Positions 1 through 7,495 are shown, numbered from the stretch's first letter. The stretch: 16,425 nucleotides of DNA from JANPJV01 sp031425695 (GCA_031425695.1 JANPJV010000012.1:1-16425); one strand, 5' to 3'. Program-made: numbers and translations. Notes: generated by a model from the sequence alone, not told the origin.

Positions 1-30
1 CATCCGCCCATAGCCCATCCCCACCCAATC

Positions 31-220
31 CAGCGCGCGGCTCCTGGTGGTCATTCGTTGCGCGCTCACTTCTTTGACTGTTATTTTCGAATAGCGTCCG
101 CGCATAGCGCAGACCCACCAAAAGCAGTGCGCGGCTCCTGGTGGCTCTGCGCTGCGCGCGGACGCCTGCGACTGGTCTTGAAGGAGAGCGTCCGCGCATA
201 GAGCAGACCCACCAAAAGCA
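31..220. repeat. Degenerate palindromic (REP-like) repeat array
   Basis: A 34-bp segment at 93-126 recurs at 187-220 with a single mismatch, and GCGCGGCTCCTGGTGG occurs at 35-50 and 129-144. The two segment types are reverse complements of each other. The segment at 94-124 pairs imperfectly with 135-165 around a loop of about 10 nt, and 135-165 can pair with 188-218. The array therefore alternates arms as plus, minus, plus, minus, with the leftmost arm (about 35-66) the most decayed. It lies directly upstream of the transporter gene and encodes nothing convincing. It resembles REP/BIME-type intergenic repeats, but the family is not identified. Confidence 0.7.
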
Positions 221-257
221 CGGCATGCTTGTCCGACGTTCCATGCGTGGAGTTTCT

Positions 258-1886
258 ATGGCGCTGCAACAATCCCACCGCAAGGTCGTCTTCGCCTCGA
301 GCCTGGGCACGGTGTTCGAGTGGTACGACTTTTATCTCTACGGGTCGCTCGCGGCGATCATCGCGAAGCAGTTTTTCTCGGCGCTCGATCCCACCAGCGG
401 GTTCATTTTTGCGTTGCTGGCCTTCGCGGCCGGATTCGCGGTGCGGCCGTTCGGGGCATTGGTGTTCGGGCGTATCGGCGACATGGTCGGGCGCAAGTAC
501 ACGTTCCTGATCACCATCGTGATCATGGGCTCGGCGACCTTCCTGGTCGGCATCCTGCCGAGCTACGCGAGCATCGGTGTCGCCGCCCCGGTGATCCTGA
601 TCGGACTGCGTCTGCTGCAGGGACTGGCACTCGGTGGTGAGTACGGCGGCGCAGCGACGTACGTGGCTGAGCACGCGCCGATGGGCAAGCGCGGGCTGTA
701 CACGAGCTCCATCCAGACCACGGCGACGCTCGGGCTGTTCCTGTCGCTGCTGGTAATCCTCGGCTGCCGCTTCGCGCTCGGCAACGAGGCTTTCGAGGCC
801 TGGGGCTGGCGCATTCCGTTCCTGCTGTCGGTGGTGCTGCTCGGCATTTCGGTGTGGATCCGCATGCAGCTCCATGAATCGCCCGTGTTCGCCGAAATGA
901 AGGCGCAAGGCACCACCTCGAAGGCACCGATCCGCGAGAGCTTCCTCACCGCAAACGGCCGCATCGCCTTGCTGGCCTTGTTCGGGGCGACGGCGGGCCA
1001 GGCGGTGGTCTGGTATGCGGGGCAGTTCTACGCGCTGTTCTTCCTGACGCAGACGCTCAAGGTCGACGCGACGACCGCCAATCTGCTGGTCGCCGGGGCG
1101 CTGATCATCGGCACGCCCTTCTTCATCCTGTTCGGCTGGTTGTCGGACAAGATTGGGCGCAAGCCCATCATCATGGCCGGCTGCCTGCTGGCGGCGCTGA
1201 CCTATTTTCCGATCTTCAAGGCACTCACGCACTACGGCAGTCCGGCCATGGAACAGGCGGTCGCGGAACGGCCAGTGACGGTGGTTGCCGATCCGCAAAG
1301 CTGCCACTTCCAGTTTGATCCGGTCGGCAAGAAAGTCTTCGACAGCAGTTGCGACATCGCCAAGTCCGCGCTCGCCAAGGCCGGGATCAACTACGCGAAT
1401 GAGCCGGCACCGGCCGGCGCGCTGGCGCAGGTCAAGGTCGGTGCGATTGCCGTACCGGCTTTCGAGGGCACGGGGCTCGAAGCCGCGGAATTCAAGGTGC
1501 AGTCCGAGGCATTCGCGGGCAGGTTGAAAACGACGCTTACCGAAGCCGGCTATCCGCAATCCGCCGACCCGGCGCGCATCCATCGGCCGATGCTGCTGGT
1601 GCTGCTCACGATCCTGGTGATCTACGTGACCATGGTCTACGGCCCGATTGCCGCGTGGCTGGTCGAACTGTTTCCGACCCGAATCCGCTACACCTCGATG
1701 TCCTTGCCGTATCACATCGGCAATGGCTGGTTCGGCGGTTTCCTGCCGACCATCGCCTTCGCCATGGTCGTTGCGAGCGGAAACATCTACCAGGGCCTGT
1801 GGTATCCGATTGCGATTGCCGTGATGAGCCTCGTCATCGGGACGCTGTTCCTGCCCGAGACCAAGGACGTGGATATACGTGCGTAA
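258..1886 (+). CDS. MFS transporter, metabolite:H+ symporter (MHS) family, with a large periplasmic loop
   Basis: Inner-membrane secondary transporter of 542 residues, probably proton-coupled uptake of a small organic solute; the substrate cannot be read from the sequence. The N-terminus has the MHS hallmark FEWYDFYLYG. The cytoplasmic loop motif GRIGDMVGRK follows TM2, and its counterpart GWLSDKIGRK lies in the second half. About 12 hydrophobic segments are visible, and the protein ends ETKDVDIRA, as is usual for this family. Between predicted TM9 and TM10, roughly residues 325-442, is a hydrophilic insert of about 118 residues that should face the periplasm. It holds two cysteines 12 residues apart (QSCHF and SSCDI). 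The start at 258 was chosen because GGAG sits five bases upstream and the MHS signature follows closely; an in-frame ATG at 225 would add 11 poorly conserved residues. The gene stands alone and converges on the next gene. Confidence 0.9.
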   Translation: MALQQSHRKVVFASSLGTVFEWYDFYLYGSLAAIIAKQFFSALDPTSGFIFALLAFAAGFAVRPFGALVFGRIGDMVGRKYTFLITIVIMGSATFLVGILPSYASIGVAAPVILIGLRLLQGLALGGEYGGAATYVAEHAPMGKRGLYTSSIQTTATLGLFLSLLVILGCRFALGNEAFEAWGWRIPFLLSVVLLGISVWIRMQLHESPVFAEMKAQGTTSKAPIRESFLTANGRIALLALFGATAGQAVVWYAGQFYALFFLTQTLKVDATTANLLVAGALIIGTPFFILFGWLSDKIGRKPIIMAGCLLAALTYFPIFKALTHYGSPAMEQAVAERPVTVVADPQSCHFQFDPVGKKVFDSSCDIAKSALAKAGINYANEPAPAGALAQVKVGAIAVPAFEGTGLEAAEFKVQSEAFAGRLKTTLTEAGYPQSADPARIHRPMLLVLLTILVIYVTMVYGPIAAWLVELFPTRIRYTSMSLPYHIGNGWFGGFLPTIAFAMVVASGNIYQGLWYPIAIAVMSLVIGTLFLPETKDVDIRA

Positions 1887-1897
1887 CTTTTCGTGGC

Positions 1898-2010
1898 GCT
1901 CCCCTCTCCCATGCTCTTGGGGCGAGGGGCCAGGGGAGACGGTGCTCTGCAATCACAAACGAGCGCCCTCTCCCCCGACCCCTCTCCCTAAAAGCATGGG
2001 AGAGGGGAGC
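1898..2010. repeat. Long imperfect palindrome between convergent genes, probable bidirectional terminator
   Basis: The outer arms 1898-1921 and 1987-2010 match as reverse complements with two mismatches; their core is CTCCCATGCTCTTGGG on the left and AAAGCATGGGAGAGGGG on the right. Inner arms (about 1921-1939 and 1968-1986) also pair, leaving a loop of about 28 nt. The element fills the gap between the stop codons of two convergent genes, so it can act as a hairpin in both transcripts. There is no T-run, so intrinsic termination is inferred. A related but shorter hairpin lies at 4060-4117. Confidence 0.65.
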
Positions 2011-2018
2011 ACGAGAGC

Positions 2019-2552
2019 TCAGCAGCCCTCGCCAGCGTGGCTCAACACCGGCACCACGCCGAGCACCGGCGTGTCCAAGATGGGGAACGGAACGACCAAG
2101 GCGCTGCGCTGTTCGCGGATGACCGTGGCGTCGATGCGCACGCCGGTGAAGCCGGCAGCGCTCTTTTCACCGATTTCGATGCGCCCCGTCTGGTTGAGCC
2201 CGACCGCGATCGCGGGCTCGCCGAGTGGCTTGCCGGCGCGGGTGAGATGCAACTTGAGCAGGACTTGGCCGGGGTTGGCGGTCTCGTGCACCACCACTTC
2301 GACGCCGATCATCTCGCCGTTGTCGCGGATATTCGCTTGCATGAGATCGCCCGCATGGTCGCCGAGGCCGAAGGTCTGGATCGGCCGCTCGTCGACCTGC
2401 AAGGCGAAGGACACCTTGTACTGCCCGGGGTTTTCGTTCTCGACCACGGCCGGGACAGGATCTGCCGCTGCCACCGGCTGGCCCAGGCTGAGGAAAAAGG
2501 CGGCAGGGAGGAGCCACATGAAACGCCGGAATCCCAGGGAGCTAAGCTGCAT
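2019..2552 (-). CDS. Exported protein of unknown function
   Basis: A 177-residue protein not recognised as any named family. It begins with a Sec-type signal peptide: basic residues in GFRRF, a hydrophobic core, then QPVAAA with likely cleavage before or just after ADP. The mature part, about 147 residues, is rich in beta-strand-like alternation (KVSFALQVD, GVEVVVHE, QVLLKLHLTR, GRIEIGE, GVRIDATVI) and lacks cysteines, which suggests a small soluble periplasmic or surface beta-sandwich. The start at 2552 was chosen over upstream in-frame starts because CCGGAGA lies about six bases before the ATG and the signal peptide follows at once. It is a single-gene unit that converges on the MFS gene. 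The IS5-ended element begins about 40 bp upstream of its start codon, so its promoter must lie in a very short stretch or inside that element. Confidence 0.75.
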   Translation of the reverse strand: MQLSSLGFRRFMWLLPAAFFLSLGQPVAAADPVPAVVENENPGQYKVSFALQVDERPIQTFGLGDHAGDLMQANIRDNGEMIGVEVVVHETANPGQVLLKLHLTRAGKPLGEPAIAVGLNQTGRIEIGEKSAAGFTGVRIDATVIREQRSALVVPFPILDTPVLGVVPVLSHAGEGC

Positions 2553-2618
2553 GCGTGTTCTCCGGAGCCGAGTGCGAAGCGGAACCCATTTAGGAACCTC
2601 TGAAGTCAGAGGTTCCGC

Positions 2619-2645
2619 GCGGCACATGGATGTGCCGCCATTTTT
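2619..2645 (+). terminator. Intrinsic terminator-like hairpin, rightward
   Basis: Perfect 8-bp stem GCGGCACA / TGTGCCGC with the four-base loop TGGA, followed by CA and a run of five T. This is a textbook intrinsic terminator for rightward transcription. No rightward gene lies immediately upstream, because the neighbour is leftward and ends far away. It would therefore stop read-through entering the element from the left rather than end a gene. Confidence 0.5.
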
Positions 2646-2679
2646 CGATGGCGCAAGTCATTGAAAATGGAGCGAAACA

Positions 2680-2704
2680 AAAACCACGCTTTTTGTAAAG
2701 CGTG
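2680..2704 (-). terminator. Intrinsic terminator-like hairpin, leftward
   Basis: On the minus strand the perfect stem CACGCTTT / AAAGCGTG with loop ACAA is followed by G and five T. This is an intrinsic terminator for leftward transcription. The gene to the right is rightward, so the hairpin does not end any visible gene. It would block leftward read-through into the small exported protein gene. Confidence 0.5.
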
Positions 2705-2745
2705 TCGGAACAAGGCCAGGATGGACTTGTTCAGACCTTCCTTAG

Positions 2746-2921
2746 ACGGATGATGAGCGCAAGAGTTCCTCGCAGCGAGCTCCCGCCGGCCGATTTCGAC
2801 CTCAAGACCTACATCGACAGCGATACCCGTGTCGACTTCAGCAGAATGTCCGCAGTCATGACGGCGACCGCGCATTTCATTGGCTAGAGTACGGCGAATC
2901 TTTGCCGGGTCGTCTTCGCCG
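2746..2921 (+). other. Leader region of the TerC-VOC gene; no confident gene
   Basis: With the mobile element, this completes a 369-base stretch (2553-2921) without a confident gene. An open frame from GTG 2702 to TAG 2887 begins inside the mobile element. It contains a stretch with coding-like GC-rich third positions (about 2780-2845, peptide LPPADFDLKTYIDSDTR), but it has no ribosome binding site and no recognised homologue. No clear sigma-70 promoter is visible. The conserved loops of the yybP-ykoY manganese riboswitch, often found before terC-type genes, were looked for and not found. Confidence 0.35.
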
Positions 2922-4022
2922 ATGGAAATTCTCGCAGCGCCAGAATTGTGGGTCGCATTTTTCACGCTCACCCTGCTCGAGCTTGTGCTCGGCATCGACA
3001 ACGTGATCTTCATTTCGATCCTGTGCGACAAGCTACCGCCTGAGCAGCGCGACAAGGCCCGCCGCATCGGCCTGTTCCTGGCGATGTTCATGCGCATCGG
3101 CCTGCTCTCGATCTTGAGCTTCATCGTCGGCCTGGTGCAGCCGCTGTTCAACGTGGGCAAGCACGCGGTGTCAGGACGTGACTTGATTCTGCTCGCTGGT
3201 GGGCTCTTTCTGATCTGGAAGAGCACCCGTGAAATCCATCAGCTGCTCGAGGGTGAGGCTGGCGAGAGCTCCTCGGCGGTGCCGGCCACCTTTGGGTCGG
3301 TGCTGGTCCAGATCATCATCATCGACATCGTGTTTTCGCTCGATTCGATCATCACCGCGGTCGGCATGGTCGACGAGCTGTCGATCATGGTCGCGGCGGT
3401 AATCACCTCGGTCGCCCTGATGATGTTCTTCTCCGGGGCGATTGCGCGCTTCGTGTCGGCCCATCCGACCATCAAGATGCTCGCGCTGGGATTCCTGTTC
3501 GTGATCGGCGTCGTGCTGGTCGCCGATGGTCTCGGTACGCATGTCCCCAAGGGCTATGTGTATGGCGCGATGGCCTTTGCGCTGACCATCGAAATGCTCA
3601 ACATCCGCATGCGCAAGAGCGACACGCCACCGATCGACTTGCGCGAGAGCTACGAGCCCGCACTGGCCGGGAGCTCGTCCAACACGCTCGGCCCGGTGCT
3701 GAGCTACGACGACGTCGGCACCGCCGCCAGCTGGCTCGAGCGTGCCTTCGGATTGGCGGTGCCGCGCAGCAGCGAACCGGGCAGGGCCCTGCAGATGATG
3801 GCCAGCGATGGCACCGGCGTGCATCTCGAGCCGCGCCAGGTGGAAGGCGGTCGCCGCGGCTGTCCCACCGTGCGCGTGCTGGTGCAGGATCTCGACGCGC
3901 ACCTCGCCCGCGCGGAGGCCAACGGCGCGCGCATCCTGCATCCGCCCGAGGATCATCACGGCGAGCGCAGCTACGAGGCGCTCGACGTGGACGGGCATCA
4001 CTGGCGCTTCGTACAGGCGTGA
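2922..4022 (+). CDS. TerC-family membrane protein fused to a C-terminal VOC (glyoxalase-fold) domain
   Basis: A 366-residue protein in two parts. Residues 1 to about 235 are a complete TerC domain of the YgdQ/YoaE type. It has the paired acidic membrane motifs LELVLGIDN (Glu20, Asp26) and IDIVFSLDS (Asp135, Asp141), several hydrophobic helices and an ending at about MLNIRMRK. TerC proteins are linked to metal-ion handling, including manganese efflux and tellurite or envelope stress. After a short linker, residues 256-366 form a VOC-superfamily domain: VLSYDDVGTAASWLERAFG, then DLDAHLARAEANGA, then GERSYEALDVDGHHW with Glu352 where this fold often places a metal ligand. The frame is continuous with no stop between the parts, and GC-rich third positions hold across the junction. 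ATG 2922 fits the usual family N-terminus; the frame also opens at TTG 2880. The VOC half faces the cytoplasm if topology is standard. Substrate and partner are unknown. Confidence 0.85.
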   Translation: MEILAAPELWVAFFTLTLLELVLGIDNVIFISILCDKLPPEQRDKARRIGLFLAMFMRIGLLSILSFIVGLVQPLFNVGKHAVSGRDLILLAGGLFLIWKSTREIHQLLEGEAGESSSAVPATFGSVLVQIIIIDIVFSLDSIITAVGMVDELSIMVAAVITSVALMMFFSGAIARFVSAHPTIKMLALGFLFVIGVVLVADGLGTHVPKGYVYGAMAFALTIEMLNIRMRKSDTPPIDLRESYEPALAGSSSNTLGPVLSYDDVGTAASWLERAFGLAVPRSSEPGRALQMMASDGTGVHLEPRQVEGGRRGCPTVRVLVQDLDAHLARAEANGARILHPPEDHHGERSYEALDVDGHHWRFVQA

Positions 4023-4059
4023 TGGTTGCGGGGCTGGTGTTTGTGCGCACCGATCCTCG

Positions 4060-4117
4060 CTCCCATGCTTTTGGGGAGAGGGGTTCTCGGAGTTTCGAGC
4101 GCCCCAAAAAGTGGGAG
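4060..4117. terminator. Hairpin downstream of the TerC-VOC gene, related to the 1898-2010 palindrome
   Basis: CTCCCATGCTTTTGGGG at 4060-4076 pairs with CCCCAAAAAGTGGGAG at 4102-4117, with only an offset in the middle of the stem. The loop holds a small CTCG/CGAG pairing. The arm sequence is nearly the same as that of the palindrome at 1898-2010, so this is a second, shortened copy of the same repeat family. It lies 38 bp after the stop codon and before the next gene on the same strand, so it probably ends the TerC-VOC transcript. No T-run is present. Confidence 0.55.
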
Positions 4118-4229
4118 AGGGTAGCCAAAACCAGCGGCCAGCACCGACACCAAGGTCCCATGACCTTCGTCAGGTACTGACGCTCTTCACACGTCTTACA
4201 CTACGCGCCGGTCTTCAGCGGCGGCCCCC

Positions 4230-6527
4230 ATGCATTCCAGAATCTTGCTTCGACCGGCAGCGCTGCTGCTCGGCATGTTTTCTTTCGCCCCCGCGCACGC
4301 GCAGGTGGGTGGCGCATGGGTCGATCTCGGCCCTGGCCCCTCGCACGCTGGGCAGGTTGAAGGGATCACCAATCGCGAAGTTGTCGGCGCCGTCAACGCG
4401 ATCGCGCCGCATCCGAGCAATGCCGACATCCTCTACGTCGGCGGCGTCAACGGCGGCATTTGGAGCACGGCCAACGCAACGGCGGCCGCACCCACCTGGA
4501 CGCGGCTGACCGACACCCTCGGCAGTCAATCGATTGGGTCGCTCGAGATCGATCCGACCGATGCGACGCGACAGACCTTGCTCGCGGGCACGGCGCGCTC
4601 ATCCAGCCTCGGTGGCGTCGGCGGCGCACATATCGGCTTGTTGCGCAGCACCAATGCGGGTGGCTCCTGGTCCGTGCTGACCGGTGGCACGCTCAATAAC
4701 GTCGCCATCGTTGGTGTTGCCGGGCGTGGCGCCACCATCGTCGTTGCCACGGCCCAGGGAATTTTCCGCTCGACCGACACGGGCGGTGTATTCACCCAGA
4801 TCTCGGGTGCGGTCGGGTCTGGAATACCCCTCGGTGCTACCTCGGACCTCAGCGGCGATCCCACTAACACCGCGCGCCTTTACACCGCGGTGCGGGGCGC
4901 GACTCCGGGTCTCTATCGCAGCACCGACACAGGCGTGACCTGGACCAAGGTTTCCGATGCGGCAATCGATGCGGTGATCGCGGCAGGGAATGGCTCGCCA
5001 CGGATCGAACTGGCGGTGGGTGCGAGCGGCCAGGTGTTTGCGGCCATCGTCAGCGGCGTGCCCGGCGCCACGACCAATGGCCGCCTCGCCGATGTTTTCC
5101 GCTCCGCTGATGGCGTCACCGGCTGGACTTCGTTGGGCGTGCCGACCACGACGGAGGAGGGCGCGGTCACATTCGGGGTCCATGCGGGCGGACAGGGCGG
5201 GACGCATCTTTCGATTGCCGCCGATCCCACGGATGCCAACATTGTCTACATCGGCGGTGACCGCCAGCCGTACTTCGGCGAGGGAGTGCCTGGCAGTCAG
5301 CTGTTCTTCCCCAATTCGATCGGTGCGAATGACTACTCGGGACGCCTGTTCCGCGGCGATGCTACCCAGCCGCCGGCCACTCGCTGGCTGCCGATCACCC
5401 ATCTAGGTGCGGCGAATAACTCCTCCCCGCACGCCGATTCGCGCGACATGGCGTTCGATGCGCAGGGCAATCTGCTCGAGTCAGACGATGGTGGCATCTA
5501 CAAGCGTGTATCGCCGAAGCTGCCGACCGGCGCCTGGTTCTCGCTCAACGGCAACCTGCAGACCACCGAGTACCACGGCATTGCCTACGATGCAGTCGCC
5601 AATCGCACCATCGGCGGCGCGCAGGACACTGGAACCACCGAGCAGCGCAATACCTCGACGCGCATCTTCGATAGCGTCAGCACCGGTGACGGTGGCGACC
5701 CGGTCGTCGAGGACCGCTCGTCGACCACCGAATCGACCCGCTACACCAGCTTCCAGTTCCTGCAGCAGTTGCGCCGGCGCACCTTCAACGCCTCCAATCA
5801 ACTGCTGGCGACGGCCTTCCCGGCGCGTACACCGATCAATGGCAGCGTGGCCATCACGGCACAGTTCTATTGCCCGCTGGCGGTCAACGATGCTGATGGC
5901 CTGCGGCTCCTGATCGGCGCGCAGAACGGAGTCTTCGAGTCGCTGACGCGCGGCGATACCGTCGAGCGGGTCGCCACGGTGCAGATGAATGGCGTGCGCG
6001 GCAGTCCGGTGGTCTACGGCGTGCCGGGCAATGCGGACCTGATCTACTTCGGTTCCACGACGGGCCTGTTCCTGCGCACCGCCCTCGCCACTGGCGTGCA
6101 ACAGGTCAATACGCTGGCCACGACTGTGAGTGACGTGGCGATCGATCGCGACGCCCCTGCGCGCCTGTTTGCCCTGACCGCAACTACGGTGCATTTTTCG
6201 AGCAACAGCGGCGCCCTGTACGGCAATATCACCGGCAACCTGCTGACATCATTCACCCCGGGCACGCTGCGCAGCATGGCGTTCATCGCCGGCACCGACG
6301 ATGCGCTCATTGTCGGCACTGATCGCGGTGCCTACGTCGCCTTCGATAGCACTGGTTTCGCCACCTGGGCGCAGCTGGGCACCGGCCTGCCCAACGTCCC
6401 GGTCTTCGAGCTCGAATACGATGTCACCGACAACGTGCTCGTTGCCGGCACCCTCGGTCGCGGCGCCTGGAGTCTCAACGCGCCGACCGGCCTGCCCAAT
6501 CTGATCTTCCGCGGGAACTTCGAGTGA
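4230..6527 (+). CDS. Exported Asp-box (BNR/sortilin-like) beta-propeller protein
   Basis: A 765-residue exported protein. A signal peptide is visible at 1-24 (hydrophobic PAALLLGMFSFA, cleavage after PAHA). The rest is made of propeller blades with repeated Asp-box motifs: RSTNAGGSW at about 139, RSTDTGGVF at about 180, RSTDTGVTW at about 230 and a weaker RSADGVTGW near 293. Strands of the type DPTDANIVYIGG recur between them. This is the fold of VPS10/sortilin-like and GH74-type propellers. The catalytic acids of a glycosidase could not be assigned, so an enzymatic role is not claimed. The C-terminus PNLIFRGNFE resembles the short I/L-F-x-x-G-F/N-F-E tails that I recall on many exported proteins of Lysobacterales. 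No strong ribosome binding site precedes ATG 4230. The gene is followed 26 bases later by another exported protein, probably co-transcribed. Confidence 0.8.
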   Translation: MHSRILLRPAALLLGMFSFAPAHAQVGGAWVDLGPGPSHAGQVEGITNREVVGAVNAIAPHPSNADILYVGGVNGGIWSTANATAAAPTWTRLTDTLGSQSIGSLEIDPTDATRQTLLAGTARSSSLGGVGGAHIGLLRSTNAGGSWSVLTGGTLNNVAIVGVAGRGATIVVATAQGIFRSTDTGGVFTQISGAVGSGIPLGATSDLSGDPTNTARLYTAVRGATPGLYRSTDTGVTWTKVSDAAIDAVIAAGNGSPRIELAVGASGQVFAAIVSGVPGATTNGRLADVFRSADGVTGWTSLGVPTTTEEGAVTFGVHAGGQGGTHLSIAADPTDANIVYIGGDRQPYFGEGVPGSQLFFPNSIGANDYSGRLFRGDATQPPATRWLPITHLGAANNSSPHADSRDMAFDAQGNLLESDDGGIYKRVSPKLPTGAWFSLNGNLQTTEYHGIAYDAVANRTIGGAQDTGTTEQRNTSTRIFDSVSTGDGGDPVVEDRSSTTESTRYTSFQFLQQLRRRTFNASNQLLATAFPARTPINGSVAITAQFYCPLAVNDADGLRLLIGAQNGVFESLTRGDTVERVATVQMNGVRGSPVVYGVPGNADLIYFGSTTGLFLRTALATGVQQVNTLATTVSDVAIDRDAPARLFALTATTVHFSSNSGALYGNITGNLLTSFTPGTLRSMAFIAGTDDALIVGTDRGAYVAFDSTGFATWAQLGTGLPNVPVFELEYDVTDNVLVAGTLGRGAWSLNAPTGLPNLIFRGNFE

Positions 6528-6553
6528 TGGCTTACAAGATCGAGGATGGACTG

Positions 6554-7495
6554 ATGATCAAGCGTCTGGTGTTGCTCGCGGGCCTGGGAATGACAGCGCC
6601 GCTTGTCGCTGCCGAGACGCAGTCGATCGGGATTAGCGGCGGTGCATTGGTCGATGCTGGCCGCGAGCTTTTGTATGTAGCCGATCCGCGCGGGTACACC
6701 CAGGCGATCGTGCTCGACGATGGGCGCGCCAGCTGGGTCAGCGCAGAGCGCGCATATCCGATTGCATTTGCCCACGACCGCCTGCTCGCGCTCGGTGCGG
6801 TCGATCAATTCGGGCTGGGCATGCTGCTGCTCATCGATCCGGGTACGGGGATTGCGGTCGACCGCATCGCCTTCGACCTGCCCGAGGGCGTGAGCGCGAG
6901 CCCGGTGGCGCAACCGCAACGCAAGTTCAGCGTCAGCACGCTCGAGACTGCTGCCGGTGTCCGCATCTTCTGGACCTATTCCTCGCGACCGCTGCGTGGC
7001 GCCCTCATCGTCGATGAGAACGGATCTACCGGCGGCGAGACCCAGGAAGGCGTGATCGATTTCGTCATCGGCAGCGGCCGCAACCATGCCATCCCGGTGC
7101 TCGAGGCGGTGACTGCGCCAACCGCCCTGACTCCTGATCTCCGTGCTGACGAGAAATTGCCCGGCGTGACCGGCGATCAGTTCCGTTCCGCCGACGCCGA
7201 CCACGTGCTGGCCAGCAACCCGATTGATGGCTCGGCGAGTGACGGCTACCGCTGGACCATCCACGCGCAAAGGGATGCCGAGGCGCTGGGACAGCTCGAG
7301 TCACCGTATGCGCAGGCGCCGTTCGTGGTGCGCGGGAGCAAGCTGATTTACCGGGCGCAAGCTTACGGTGCGCTGGTATCCGGCAACTGGGTCGAGACTC
7401 CGACCCGTCTGGTCGCTTTCGACCTCGAAAACGCGCGCGAGCTGTGGTCGGTACCCATCATGGACCATGAGTATCGCGGCCCGCTGCCGCCGTAA
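6554..7495 (+). CDS. Exported protein with PQQ-propeller-like repeats, function unknown
   Basis: A 313-residue protein with a signal peptide (MIKRLVLLAGLGMTAPLVAA, cleavage before ETQ). Two segments resemble PQQ/BamB-type propeller repeats: RELLYVADPRGYTQAIVLDD near the N-terminus and LVAFDLENARELWSVPI near the C-terminus. Only one or two blades are clear, so the assignment is weak and no PQQ-enzyme motifs are seen. ATG 6554 was preferred because GAGGA lies seven bases upstream and the signal peptide begins there. An in-frame ATG at 6527 overlaps the stop of the preceding gene (TGATG) and would add nine residues before the signal peptide. The short spacing to the beta-propeller gene suggests an operon of two exported proteins, perhaps acting at the same surface or substrate. 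Confidence 0.7.
   Translation: MIKRLVLLAGLGMTAPLVAAETQSIGISGGALVDAGRELLYVADPRGYTQAIVLDDGRASWVSAERAYPIAFAHDRLLALGAVDQFGLGMLLLIDPGTGIAVDRIAFDLPEGVSASPVAQPQRKFSVSTLETAAGVRIFWTYSSRPLRGALIVDENGSTGGETQEGVIDFVIGSGRNHAIPVLEAVTAPTALTPDLRADEKLPGVTGDQFRSADADHVLASNPIDGSASDGYRWTIHAQRDAEALGQLESPYAQAPFVVRGSKLIYRAQAYGALVSGNWVETPTRLVAFDLENARELWSVPIMDHEYRGPLPP

Larger units (their letters stand above)
2593..2741. mobile_element. MITE-like element with IS5-type ends, packed with hairpins
   Basis: The right end (2723-2741) read on the minus strand is GGAAGGTCTGAACAAGTCC, which closely matches the IS5-group end at 16240 (GGATCCTCTGAACAAGTC). The left end begins GGAACCTCTGAA, sharing GGAA and TCTGAA with the right end. 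The element is flanked by TTAG on both sides (2590-2593 and 2742-2745, with the first G shared with the element end), which fits the YTAR or TNA target duplications made by IS5-family transposases. It contains no transposase. Five hairpins lie inside: 2593-2616 (11-bp perfect stem, 2-nt loop), 2619-2638, about 2638-2670, 2685-2704 and 2708-2732. Confidence 0.55.

Noticed and set aside
141..257. Upstream starts for the MFS transporter
   Set aside because: The extra residues come from the palindromic repeat array, and a good GGAG site precedes ATG 258.
81..1952. Long open frame of 623 codons on the minus strand opposite the MFS gene
   Set aside because: Its product is rich in Arg, His, Gln and Asp with no domain or membrane pattern, typical of the antisense frame of a GC-rich gene; the plus strand encodes a clear transporter.
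2702..2887. Small plus-strand open frame of 61 codons before the TerC-VOC gene
   Set aside because: It starts with GTG inside the IS5-ended element, lacks a ribosome binding site and has no recognised relatives. A coding-like middle part keeps it from being dismissed fully, but it is not supported as a gene.
2746..2921. yybP-ykoY manganese riboswitch before the TerC gene
   Set aside because: Such riboswitches often precede terC-type genes, but the conserved loop sequences expected of that class are not visible here.
4160..4205. Sigma-70 promoter before the beta-propeller gene (CTGACG and TACACT)
   Set aside because: The two hexamers are only about 14 bases apart, too close for a standard promoter, and both are weak matches.
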